A stretch of DNA of 12,968 bases from Thermoplasmata archaeon. GTDB lineage: Archaea; Thermoplasmatota; Thermoplasmata; Sysuiplasmatales; Sysuiplasmataceae. The stretch covers positions 4,205 through 17,172 of the forward strand of contig JAKAPY010000016.1 in NCBI GenBank assembly GCA_021811925.1, given 5' to 3'. Each line of letters opens with the position of its first letter. Position 1 is the first letter of the stretch. This document shows positions 6,175 to 12,535 of the stretch, one piece after another. The position numbers and the translations under genes are program-made. The notes beneath the pieces were generated by a model, which saw only the letters and a list, made by a program, of their open reading frames with translations, was not told the DNA's origin and did no database searches.

Positions 6175-6786
6175 TCAAGTGATCATCCCCTTGCTCAAAA
6201 GCACATTGTGCAGCGCTATGTCGAGCGTCACGACGTTCACGTATGTGCTGCCAATGAAACCGAAGAGTGGATATGTCGTGTACTCACCCACCAGCTTCTG
6301 CAGGTAGCTGACGTTGAGGTGCGTGTAGAATGCTACTCTCGTCAGCTGGAAATCGGCGAAACCGACAGATATGTCCGGATCGAACCCGGACGCCGAAGGC
6401 TCAACACCGTTGGCCGGTACCTGGGTGCCGTTCGGGACCATCCCCGTCCTGATAAGGAATTCGGTGTAGTTCTTTGTCTGGTTGTAGAACTGCTGTGTGG
6501 CAATGCCAAGCGCCGAGCCGCCTGAGCCGTTGGAGCTGTTGTATCCGACGGATGAGACGCGCGGCCAGAAATAGTACGGGGCGGAGAAATTCTCACCTAT
6601 GAACTTGGACGCTATGACTGTCCCGTTCTGGCTTATCAGGCTCCCGTCCGCCTGGTAGCCGAGGCCTATGCCGTGCGCCACAACCCCGACAAAGCCGGGG
6701 TAGGCAAAGCCGAGGAGGACAAAGAAGAGGAGAGACATCACTACCACGGCCCTCAGGTGGGATGTGAGTTTCTGCCTTTCAGACAT
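6175..6786 (-). CDS. kdpC: K+-transporting ATPase subunit KdpC
   Basis: KdpC is the accessory subunit of the Kdp pump, with one N-terminal membrane helix and a large external domain that assists KdpB and raises nucleotide or K+ affinity. I chose the ATG at 6786. It overlaps the kdpB stop by eight bases, follows GGGGGTG, and removes an odd cysteine-rich extension (MPCCWGCS) present if the frame is opened at 6810. The result is 203 residues. From this start the helix is about residues 12-32. Family marks are FWPRVSSVGYNSSNGSGGSA (73-92), FDPDISVG (135-142, where most KdpC have DPHIS), LTRVAF (148-153) and the C-terminal VNVVTLDIAL. The exported domain holds eight N-x-S/T sequons, an unusually high density that suggests heavy N-glycosylation. 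It is cotranscribed with kdpB. Confidence 0.95.
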   Translation of the reverse strand: MSERQKLTSHLRAVVVMSLLFFVLLGFAYPGFVGVVAHGIGLGYQADGSLISQNGTVIASKFIGENFSAPYYFWPRVSSVGYNSSNGSGGSALGIATQQFYNQTKNYTEFLIRTGMVPNGTQVPANGVEPSASGFDPDISVGFADFQLTRVAFYTHLNVSYLQKLVGEYTTYPLFGFIGSTYVNVVTLDIALHNVLLSKGMIT

Positions 6787-8812
6787 AGAACACCCCCAGC
6801 AGCATGGCAATCAGTTTTATCCCTATGAATGCCGAAATGAGCCCGCCCACGCCGTACAGGAGCATGTTCCTCCTGAGCAGGGTGGGTGCATCAGTTGCCT
6901 GGAACCTGGCGCCGCGCATCGACACGGGTATGAGTAACGGTATTATTATCGCGTTGAAAATAAGCGTGGAAAGGATGGCAACGGTGGCAGGGTAGATATG
7001 GAGTATGTTCAATGCGCCGAGCGAGGGAATGAAGTATGAGAACATCGCAGGTATGATTGCGAAATATTTCGCAACGTCGTTCGTTATGCTGAATGTTGTG
7101 AGCGCCCCCCTTGTTATGAGGAGCTGCTTGCCGAGCGCAACTATCTCTATGAGCTTGGTCGGATCGGAATCGAGGTCGACCATGTTTGCAGCGTCCTTCG
7201 CCACCGCTGTCCCTGAGTTCATCGCAAGGCCTACATCCGCCTGGGCAAGCGCGGGCGCGTCGTTGGAACCGTCGCCTGTCATTGCAATCAGGTGGTTCTT
7301 CCCCTGCTCCCTGACTATTATCTCCATCTTGTCCTTCGGCGTCGCCTCCGCCCTGAATTCGTCAACGCCCACCTTCTTCGCGATGCTCTGTGCGGTGAGG
7401 AAATTGTCGCCTGTCACCATTATGGTCCGGATGCCCATGTTCTTGAGCTCGCTTATCCTTGCATCTATTCCGGGCTTGATTATATCCTGCAGTATGATGA
7501 GTCCTTCTATCTCGCCGTTCTTTGTGAGAAGAAGCGGTGTCGAGCCCTCCATTGATGCGTCGTGAATCTCCCTCCTTATTTCGGCAGGTATGTGCGTTCC
7601 AGCCCTCTCCATCGCGTCTGCCGAGCCCTTCCTTATTTTCGTCCCGTCGGGGGCATCGGCGCCGCTCATCCTTGTCTCGGCAGTGAACCGGATCGGTTTC
7701 AGGTCCGAAATTACCTGCTTGTCCGCACGTGCCCCCCTGGCGTAGGCGAGCCGCATTGTCGACACACCCTCAGGAGTGGTGTCGAGAGCGGACGAAAGGT
7801 ATGCTGACTGAAGAACCTCATTCTCATCCTTGCCCGGGGCTGCTATGATCTTTGTTGCAACCCTATTGCCTATGGTGATTGTGCCTGTCTTGTCAAGAAG
7901 AAGGACATCGAGGTCACCCGCCGTCTCGACCGCCTTCCCGCTCTTTGCAATGACATTGTACCTGACGACCCTGTTCACGCCCGCTATCCTTATTGAGGGG
8001 AGCAGGGCGCCGATTGTTGTGGGCATCAGGCAAATCAGCAGGGCGATCAGGGCACCTATGTCCACAGAGAACCGGAAGAACTGTGAAATGGGTATGAGTG
8101 TTGAAATCACCACGATAAGCATCATGCTCAGGGAGATAAGGAGCTGGCTTAGCGCAATTTCGTTCTGTGTCTTCTGCCTGTTTGCCCCCTCCACCAGGTT
8201 TATCATCTGGTCGAGGAAAGTGCTGCCGGGATCGTTGCTCACCCTGGCTTTTGCCTCGCCCGAAAGGACTATCGTGCCGCCGAGGAGCGAATCCTTGTCA
8301 CCGCCTGTCTCCTTCACCTGCGGCTCGGACTCGCCCGTCATCATTGACTCGTTGACAACGAGTGCACCCTCAACCACCTGGCAGTCTATGGGAACAGTGT
8401 CCCCTTCCTTGAGCGCGATAGTGTCCCCCTTCCTGAGCTCGCTGCTCTTTGTCGTTACAACAGAACCCGAGCCAGTGACTTTCATTGCATCTGTTTCCGA
8501 GCGCAGGCCCTTCAGGGATTCGGCATTTGCCTTCCCCTGGGCATCCGCGAGGGACTCCGATAAGTTGGCGAACCAGAGTGTGAAGAAAAGAATGAGCGTT
8601 ATCTCAAGATAGTAGTAGAAATCGTAACCTCTTCCGAGCAGCCCTTCGAACAGGGATGGCATGAAGGTTATCAGTGCGGCGAGTATCGTGCTCAGATAGA
8701 CAACAAACATCACCGGATTGTGGACGGCCTTCGCAGGATTAAAACCGGTGAAGGAGCCGACAATGGCATCCTTCCTGTACTTTCTGGCAAGCCCCTTGGC
8801 ATCACTCAGCAT
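6779..8812 (-). CDS. kdpB: K+-transporting P-type ATPase subunit KdpB
   Basis: KdpB is the energising subunit of KdpFABC; it hydrolyses ATP and is phosphorylated on aspartate during K+ import. The chosen ATG at 8812 lies one base after the kdpA stop codon TAA and follows a GGGGG run. An upstream frame to 8851 exists, but with the ATG at 8812 the conserved residues fall exactly on E. coli numbering: TGES at 159-162 (Ser162 is the inhibitory phosphorylation site in E. coli), phosphorylated Asp307 in DKTGT, and the nucleotide-binding Lys395 in RKGS. The hinge motif TGDGSNDAPAL (512-522) carries Ser where most have Thr. The length is 677 residues, with membrane segments at about 33-85, 225-275 and 575-677, as in the family. 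It belongs to the kdpFABC operon and overlaps kdpC by eight bases. All catalytic residues are present, so the pump should be active. Confidence 0.98.
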   Translation of the reverse strand: MLSDAKGLARKYRKDAIVGSFTGFNPAKAVHNPVMFVVYLSTILAALITFMPSLFEGLLGRGYDFYYYLEITLILFFTLWFANLSESLADAQGKANAESLKGLRSETDAMKVTGSGSVVTTKSSELRKGDTIALKEGDTVPIDCQVVEGALVVNESMMTGESEPQVKETGGDKDSLLGGTIVLSGEAKARVSNDPGSTFLDQMINLVEGANRQKTQNEIALSQLLISLSMMLIVVISTLIPISQFFRFSVDIGALIALLICLMPTTIGALLPSIRIAGVNRVVRYNVIAKSGKAVETAGDLDVLLLDKTGTITIGNRVATKIIAAPGKDENEVLQSAYLSSALDTTPEGVSTMRLAYARGARADKQVISDLKPIRFTAETRMSGADAPDGTKIRKGSADAMERAGTHIPAEIRREIHDASMEGSTPLLLTKNGEIEGLIILQDIIKPGIDARISELKNMGIRTIMVTGDNFLTAQSIAKKVGVDEFRAEATPKDKMEIIVREQGKNHLIAMTGDGSNDAPALAQADVGLAMNSGTAVAKDAANMVDLDSDPTKLIEIVALGKQLLITRGALTTFSITNDVAKYFAIIPAMFSYFIPSLGALNILHIYPATVAILSTLIFNAIIIPLLIPVSMRGARFQATDAPTLLRRNMLLYGVGGLISAFIGIKLIAMLLGVFYV

Positions 8813-8813
8813 C

Positions 8814-10502
8814 TTATCCCCCCAGGAAGCCGGCAAGCGGCCCAAGCGCAAGCACTGGCAGGAAAAGGAGCGCGCTCAGCACAATGATGAATGCAAAGAG
8901 GAAAACGGCGAATATCGGGTCATCGACAAGCGCTGCGCTTTTCGTCTGTGCCAGCGGTTTTGTGTTGGCTAGAACACCCGCGATTGCGAATGCTATTATT
9001 ATGGGCCCGAACCGGCCGATCAGCATCACAAGCGCTTCCGCAGCGTAAAAGTAATTCGTATTTTGCGGAGCCAGCAGATATCCGAATGCGGAGCCGTTGT
9101 TTGCCGCGGCACTTGTGAATTCGTACAGGAGCGCGGTGAACGATTCGTTTGGCGGCAGGCCTATGAAGCCTGCATAGCCGGACATCACCGAAATGGCAAC
9201 TGGGGCCAGGATAATTACAGGGTGGATAAGTATGAAGAGTACTGAATATCTCATGACACCCGTTGAAATCTTCTTGCCAAGGAATTCGGGCGTCCTGCCA
9301 ACCATGAGGCCCGAAATGAACACCGCCAGTATGACATAGATAAGAAGGTTCATCAGGCCCGTTCCGACGCCGCCAGGGGAACCCTGCACTTCCATTCCAA
9401 ACATTGCGCTTGCCACCGACAGAGGGCTCATCTGGTTTATCATCACCATTGGACCCCCTGTCTGCGTGTACGTGTTCAGTATCAGGCTGAAAGTCGACTC
9501 TGTGATGGAAAATCTCGTCTCCTTCCCGGCCCAGTTTCCGACGGACTGGTTTATCGGTAGGCCCATGAGCAGCTGGTTTGGGGTTGTCTCGGCAAACAGC
9601 GCTACTGCAAGGCCCGCAAGGAAGAGGGCCATGGTAACCGCAACCAGAAGGCGACCATGTTTCGGGTCTCTGGCCATGTTACCGTATGTGAAGATGAGTC
9701 CGAAGGGGATTGCCGCCTCCGTGATCATCTGCAGGTATGCGGCTGCGGGACCGGGATTTTCAAAGGGGTACGAAGAATCTGCGCCAAAATAACCTCCTCC
9801 GTTTGTCCCCAGGAACTTTATCGCCTCCAGGCTTGCAACGGGACCCCTGAAAATGGTCTGGCTTCCCATGTTGACAGTATGTGCAATTACGGCACCCTGA
9901 AACGTCTGCGGAACTCCAAGGTAGACGAATACAAGAGCCTCGACTATGCTTATCGGAAGAAGCAGCCTGGTGATTGTTATGGTAAAGTCCCTGTAGAAGT
10001 TGCCAAGCGTGCCGCTCTGGTTGACTATGCCCCTGATGAGAGCAACTGCAACGACTATGCCGAGGGCGGCTGAAGTGAACATGAGGAATGTTACAAACCC
10101 CATTTGCGAGAAGTAGCTGAGCTGCAGCTCACCCGTGTAGTGCTGCAGGTTCGTGTTTGTGAGGAAAGAGGTGACTGTTGTAAAATCCAGCAGAGGAGGC
10201 AATGAGCCAACATTGTTGGGGTTGAGTGGAAGAGACTGCTGGAAGTAGAGGACAAGAAAACCAATGACGCCGAGGACCGCGTTCGTCAGGAGGAAGGACT
10301 TGAGGTACTCCTTCCAGTCCATTTCTTGCCTTGGATTGATCCCCATGAGCCTGTATAGGCCGTTTTCCAGCGGGCCGAAGTACCTGTCGAGGAAGGAGCG
10401 CTTTCCAAGGAATATCCGTTCCATGTAGATGCCAAGGTAATACGAAACAACGAGTATTGCGACCACGAGAAAAATGACCTGCCCATACGCAACGAAATCC
10501 AT
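8814..10502 (-). CDS. kdpA: K+-transporting ATPase subunit KdpA (K+ channel-like subunit)
   Basis: KdpA is the integral membrane subunit that selects K+, built like four fused pore units of the Trk/KcsA superfamily. The protein has 562 residues, close to the 557 of E. coli, with about ten membrane helices. The four selectivity-filter regions appear in order: TNTNLQHYTGE (115-125), GTNGGGYFGADSSYPFENP (232-250), the TQTGGP turn (346-351) and TSAAANNGSAF (463-473). The strongly conserved GLMVGRTPEFLGKKI (398-412) follows the third. The third filter reads TGG where E. coli has SCG, a common kind of variation. The ATG at 10502 follows AGGAG at 10517-10513, which overlaps the kdpF stop. This is the second gene of the kdp operon, and its stop is one base from the kdpB start. 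Confidence 0.98.
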   Translation of the reverse strand: MDFVAYGQVIFLVVAILVVSYYLGIYMERIFLGKRSFLDRYFGPLENGLYRLMGINPRQEMDWKEYLKSFLLTNAVLGVIGFLVLYFQQSLPLNPNNVGSLPPLLDFTTVTSFLTNTNLQHYTGELQLSYFSQMGFVTFLMFTSAALGIVVAVALIRGIVNQSGTLGNFYRDFTITITRLLLPISIVEALVFVYLGVPQTFQGAVIAHTVNMGSQTIFRGPVASLEAIKFLGTNGGGYFGADSSYPFENPGPAAAYLQMITEAAIPFGLIFTYGNMARDPKHGRLLVAVTMALFLAGLAVALFAETTPNQLLMGLPINQSVGNWAGKETRFSITESTFSLILNTYTQTGGPMVMINQMSPLSVASAMFGMEVQGSPGGVGTGLMNLLIYVILAVFISGLMVGRTPEFLGKKISTGVMRYSVLFILIHPVIILAPVAISVMSGYAGFIGLPPNESFTALLYEFTSAAANNGSAFGYLLAPQNTNYFYAAEALVMLIGRFGPIIIAFAIAGVLANTKPLAQTKSAALVDDPIFAVFLFAFIIVLSALLFLPVLALGPLAGFLGG

Positions 10503-10515
10503 CGCCTGCTTTCTC

Positions 10516-10608
10516 CTAGAACTGCTCTATGCGAAGCAGTGCGTATGTCAGGTATCCGAGCATGACCGCAACGAAGACAGCCACCACGATGTATCCGATG
10601 GGCAGCAT
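10516..10608 (-). CDS. kdpF: KdpF, small membrane subunit of the K+-transporting ATPase
   Basis: This is a 30-residue single-helix peptide too short for most gene finders. It begins MLPIGYIVVAVFVAV and ends GYLTYALLRIEQF. The stretch GYLxYAL followed by an acidic residue and a C-terminal Phe is the recognisable KdpF pattern (E. coli KdpF is 29 residues and ends GYLVYALINAEAF). Residues 4-22 make one membrane helix. KdpF binds between KdpA and KdpB and stabilises the complex. The ATG at 10608 has GAGG at 10618-10615, six bases upstream, and the stop TAG overlaps the kdpA Shine-Dalgarno; kdpA starts 13 bases later. It is the first gene of the operon. Sequence pattern, size and position all agree, so I am confident. 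Confidence 0.93.
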   Translation of the reverse strand: MLPIGYIVVAVFVAVMLGYLTYALLRIEQF

Positions 10609-10643
10609 TCAAGACCTCGGAGAGCGAATGAGTCTGCACCTAC

Positions 10644-10651
10644 TAATAAAA
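10644..10651 (-). promoter_or_regulatory. TATA box of the kdpFABC operon
   Basis: On the minus strand GCATAATTTTATTAG contains TTTTATTA (10651-10644). Its centre predicts a transcript start near 10622, leaving a leader of about 14 bases that still contains the kdpF Shine-Dalgarno. The BRE position (GTGCATAA) is a weak match. Confidence 0.45.
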
Positions 10652-10675
10652 TTATGCACCCCTGAGGGAACATTC

Positions 10676-10697
10676 ATGAGAATGCGGGCGCATGCAT
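10676..10697. promoter_or_regulatory. Inverted repeats between kdpF and the deaminase gene, possible operator
   Basis: ATGCG-GG-CGCAT at 10682-10693 is a perfect 5+5 inverted repeat. It overlaps the palindrome ATGCAT (10692-10697), and a smaller ATTC-ATGA-GAAT repeat lies just to the left at 10672-10683. The site is about 60 bases upstream of the predicted kdp transcript start and just ahead of the divergent deaminase gene, so a K+-responsive or shared regulator could bind here. Only the symmetry is seen; the binding factor is unknown. Confidence 0.3.
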
Positions 10698-10720
10698 TTA
10701 GAACAAATTAATTACCACTG

Positions 10721-11176
10721 ATGGCGTCTGGAAAGCCGATCGGCATGGAAGAGAAGCTCACCGACATGGATCGGAAACTGATAGCAACCGCAAGGAAACT
10801 CATCAGCAGGAGATATGACAGGGACAGGCATCACATTGGCAGCGCTCTCATTACAGGCAGCGGCAAAATCTTCACGGGTATCCACGTCGAAGCGTCTGTG
10901 GGAAGGATTGCGCTCTGCGCGGAAGCAGTTGCCATCGGACGCATGAGAACAGACTGCAGCGACATGGTAAAAACAATTGTCGCAGTCAGGAGCCCGGGAA
11001 AGGGATCGCCGCTGGGCAAGATCGAGATAGTGTCGCCGTGCGGCATGTGCAGGGAGCTCATATGTGATTACGGGAAGGGAGCAAAGGTAATACTGAGGGA
11101 GGACGGAGTGGTCAGGAAGGTTGATGCTGAAGCGCTGCTTCCCTCCAGGTTCATGCCTGCAGACCACGGGCTCTGA
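10721..11176 (+). CDS. Cytidine deaminase-like zinc hydrolase
   Basis: This 151-residue protein has the cytidine/blasticidin-S deaminase fold. The two zinc-site motifs are CAEAVAIG (66-73: Cys66 as ligand, Glu68 as proton shuttle) and PCGMC (106-110: Cys107 and Cys110 as ligands). Upstream, HHIGSALIT and FTGIHVEASVGRIAL match a small deaminase-like group in which HVEA replaces the NVEN of classical cytidine deaminases. That substitution touches the nucleoside-binding region, so the substrate may not be cytidine; another aminated nucleoside, base or antibiotic is possible. It likely acts in the cytosol, in pyrimidine salvage if a true Cdd. The ATG at 10721 has no SD. TTTAGAAC (10696-10703) at the right distance would make the message leaderless; ATG at 10745 is an alternative. 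It is divergent from the kdp operon, and the CoA-transferase follows after 56 bases. Confidence 0.85.
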   Translation: MASGKPIGMEEKLTDMDRKLIATARKLISRRYDRDRHHIGSALITGSGKIFTGIHVEASVGRIALCAEAVAIGRMRTDCSDMVKTIVAVRSPGKGSPLGKIEIVSPCGMCRELICDYGKGAKVILREDGVVRKVDAEALLPSRFMPADHGL

Positions 11177-11193
11177 AAGGGCACACCCGTATG

Positions 11194-11209
11194 CCGAAAA
11201 GTGTTATGA
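11194..11209 (+). promoter_or_regulatory. BRE/TATA promoter of the CoA-transferase gene
   Basis: CCGAAAAG (11194-11201) followed by TGTTATGA (11202-11209) resembles the BRE/TATA pairs before rlmE and the HAD-PurM gene. The expected transcript start near 11231 is two bases before the ATG at 11233, which would give a leaderless mRNA. This suits the lack of a Shine-Dalgarno close to that ATG. Confidence 0.4.
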
Positions 11210-11232
11210 ATTAACAGGGACTGACCGATAAC

Positions 11233-12459
11233 ATGACTAACGCTCAGCGGGAAGAGAGGAGCGGCCCGCTCTCGGACATAAGAGTCCTTGATTTCAGCAG
11301 GGCCATGTCGGGCCCGTTCTGCACCATGCTTCTCGGCGATCTTGGCGCCGATGTGATCAAGGTGGAATCGGAGGATGGCGACGACACAAGGGCATGGGCT
11401 CCACCCGAGATCAATGGAATGTCCACATATTTCATGAGCACAAACAGGAACAAGAGAAGCATTTCAATGGACCTGAGGAAAGGCGCTTCCGCGGAAGTAG
11501 TGAAAAGGATTGCGGAGAATGCCGACATTGTGGTCGAGAACTTCAGGCCCGGTGTTGCAAAGAAGCTTGGCATTGATTACGACGCACTCTCGAAGCACAA
11601 TGAGCGAATGATATACTGCAGCATTTCAGGCTTCGGCCAGAGCGGCCCTTACAGGGAGAGGCCCGGTTTCGACCTCACCGTCCTTGCGCTGAGCGGACTC
11701 ATGAGCCTGACCGGGGAGGAGGGAAGACCTCCTGTGAAATTCGGAGTGCCCATAACGGACATGATATCAGGGCTCTTTGCGGCCATAGCGCTGCTTTCTG
11801 CGCTTTACAGGAGAGGAGAAACCGGAAGGGGGCAGTACATAGACATGTCGATGCTGGACGCAAACATGCTGACCCTCACACACCAGGCAACTTCATATTT
11901 TGCAACAGGCAACGACCCGAAAAGGCTTGGATCGGCCCATGCAAGCATAGCACCGTACCAGGTTTACAGCACATCGGATGGCTATGTCTCCGTTGCAGTG
12001 GGAAGCGAAAAGCTGTGGAAAGACTTCTGCAGGGCAATGGGCCTGGAGGAGCTGCTGAACGATCCGCTCCTGCTCACTAACCCGACGCGTGTAAGGAACC
12101 GGGCCTACATGAACACCATGCTGGAGCCTGCATTTTCTTCCCTGTCGACGGCGCAGGCAGTTGAACGGCTCGGAACTGCAGGCATACCCGTGGCGCCGAT
12201 AAACAGCGTCGGCGAGGCGCTGGCTGATCCGCAGGTCATTCTGAGAGGAATGGTGACCGAATTGAGCCACCCTTCGTACGGGAATATGAAGAGCCTGGGC
12301 ACGCCATTCAAGTTGAGCCAGACACCCGGGTCGGTGAGACTCGCCGCCCCAGTGCTGGGGGAGCATACCCTGGAGATTCTGCGGTGGCTTGATTTCAGCG
12401 AGGAGCAGATAGGGAAAATGCTCGGGGAGAAGTCCATCTTTGCGCCTGGAAGGAAGTGA
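11233..12459 (+). CDS. Class III (CaiB/BaiF, formyl-CoA transferase family) CoA-transferase
   Basis: This enzyme moves CoA between acyl groups, usually from a cheap donor such as succinyl-CoA to a carboxylic acid. The 408 residues match the family. The N-terminal LSDIRVLDFSRAMSGPFCTM (13-32) and LGADVIKVES (37-46) are characteristic. VENFRPGVAKKLGIDY (101-116) and CSISGFGQSGPY (129-140) follow. The catalytic aspartate that forms the aspartyl-CoA thioester should be Asp176 in GVPITDMISG. GETGRGQYIDMSMLD (195-209) and the C-terminal GTPFKLSQTPG complete the pattern. The natural acid cannot be told from sequence: oxalate, carnitine, bile-acid, mesaconate and aromatic-acid enzymes all share these motifs. 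The old-yellow-enzyme gene begins 76 bases downstream, which hints at an unsaturated acid that is CoA-activated and reduced. No SD is seen and the start is probably leaderless. Confidence 0.95.
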   Translation: MTNAQREERSGPLSDIRVLDFSRAMSGPFCTMLLGDLGADVIKVESEDGDDTRAWAPPEINGMSTYFMSTNRNKRSISMDLRKGASAEVVKRIAENADIVVENFRPGVAKKLGIDYDALSKHNERMIYCSISGFGQSGPYRERPGFDLTVLALSGLMSLTGEEGRPPVKFGVPITDMISGLFAAIALLSALYRRGETGRGQYIDMSMLDANMLTLTHQATSYFATGNDPKRLGSAHASIAPYQVYSTSDGYVSVAVGSEKLWKDFCRAMGLEELLNDPLLLTNPTRVRNRAYMNTMLEPAFSSLSTAQAVERLGTAGIPVAPINSVGEALADPQVILRGMVTELSHPSYGNMKSLGTPFKLSQTPGSVRLAAPVLGEHTLEILRWLDFSEEQIGKMLGEKSIFAPGRK

Positions 12460-12535
12460 CGGGCACGGTTTGCATCCTCCCGGGAGCACGGGAATCGGAA
12501 ACATTCAGATAGGCATTCAGGATGTCGAATGAGCG
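12460..12535 (+). other. Short spacer with a perfect 10-base palindrome
   Basis: This 76-base gap contains CTCCCGGGAG at 12477-12486, a perfect palindrome without a loop, 18 bases after the CoA-transferase stop. There is no T-tract after it, so it is not a clear terminator. No BRE/TATA pair or Shine-Dalgarno that I trust precedes the next ATG. Its role is open. Confidence 0.2.

Noticed and set aside
6784..6810. Upstream KdpC start giving an MPCCWGCS extension
   Set aside because: The ATG at 6786 has a GGGGGTG leader and gives the usual KdpC N-terminus directly before the membrane helix.
7830..8612. 260-codon + strand frame inside kdpB (and similar 186-codon frame at 7005-7565)
   Set aside because: Both are antisense to conserved KdpB motifs; their Ser/Ile/Met-rich composition is the mirror of KdpB codons.
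8813..8851. Upstream KdpB start overlapping the kdpA end by 38 bases
   Set aside because: The ATG at 8812 follows the kdpA stop by one base, and the motifs then fall on the exact E. coli KdpB positions.
11893..12504. 203-codon minus-strand frame inside the CoA-transferase
   Set aside because: It is a shadow frame; the + strand has the full CoA-transferase pattern.
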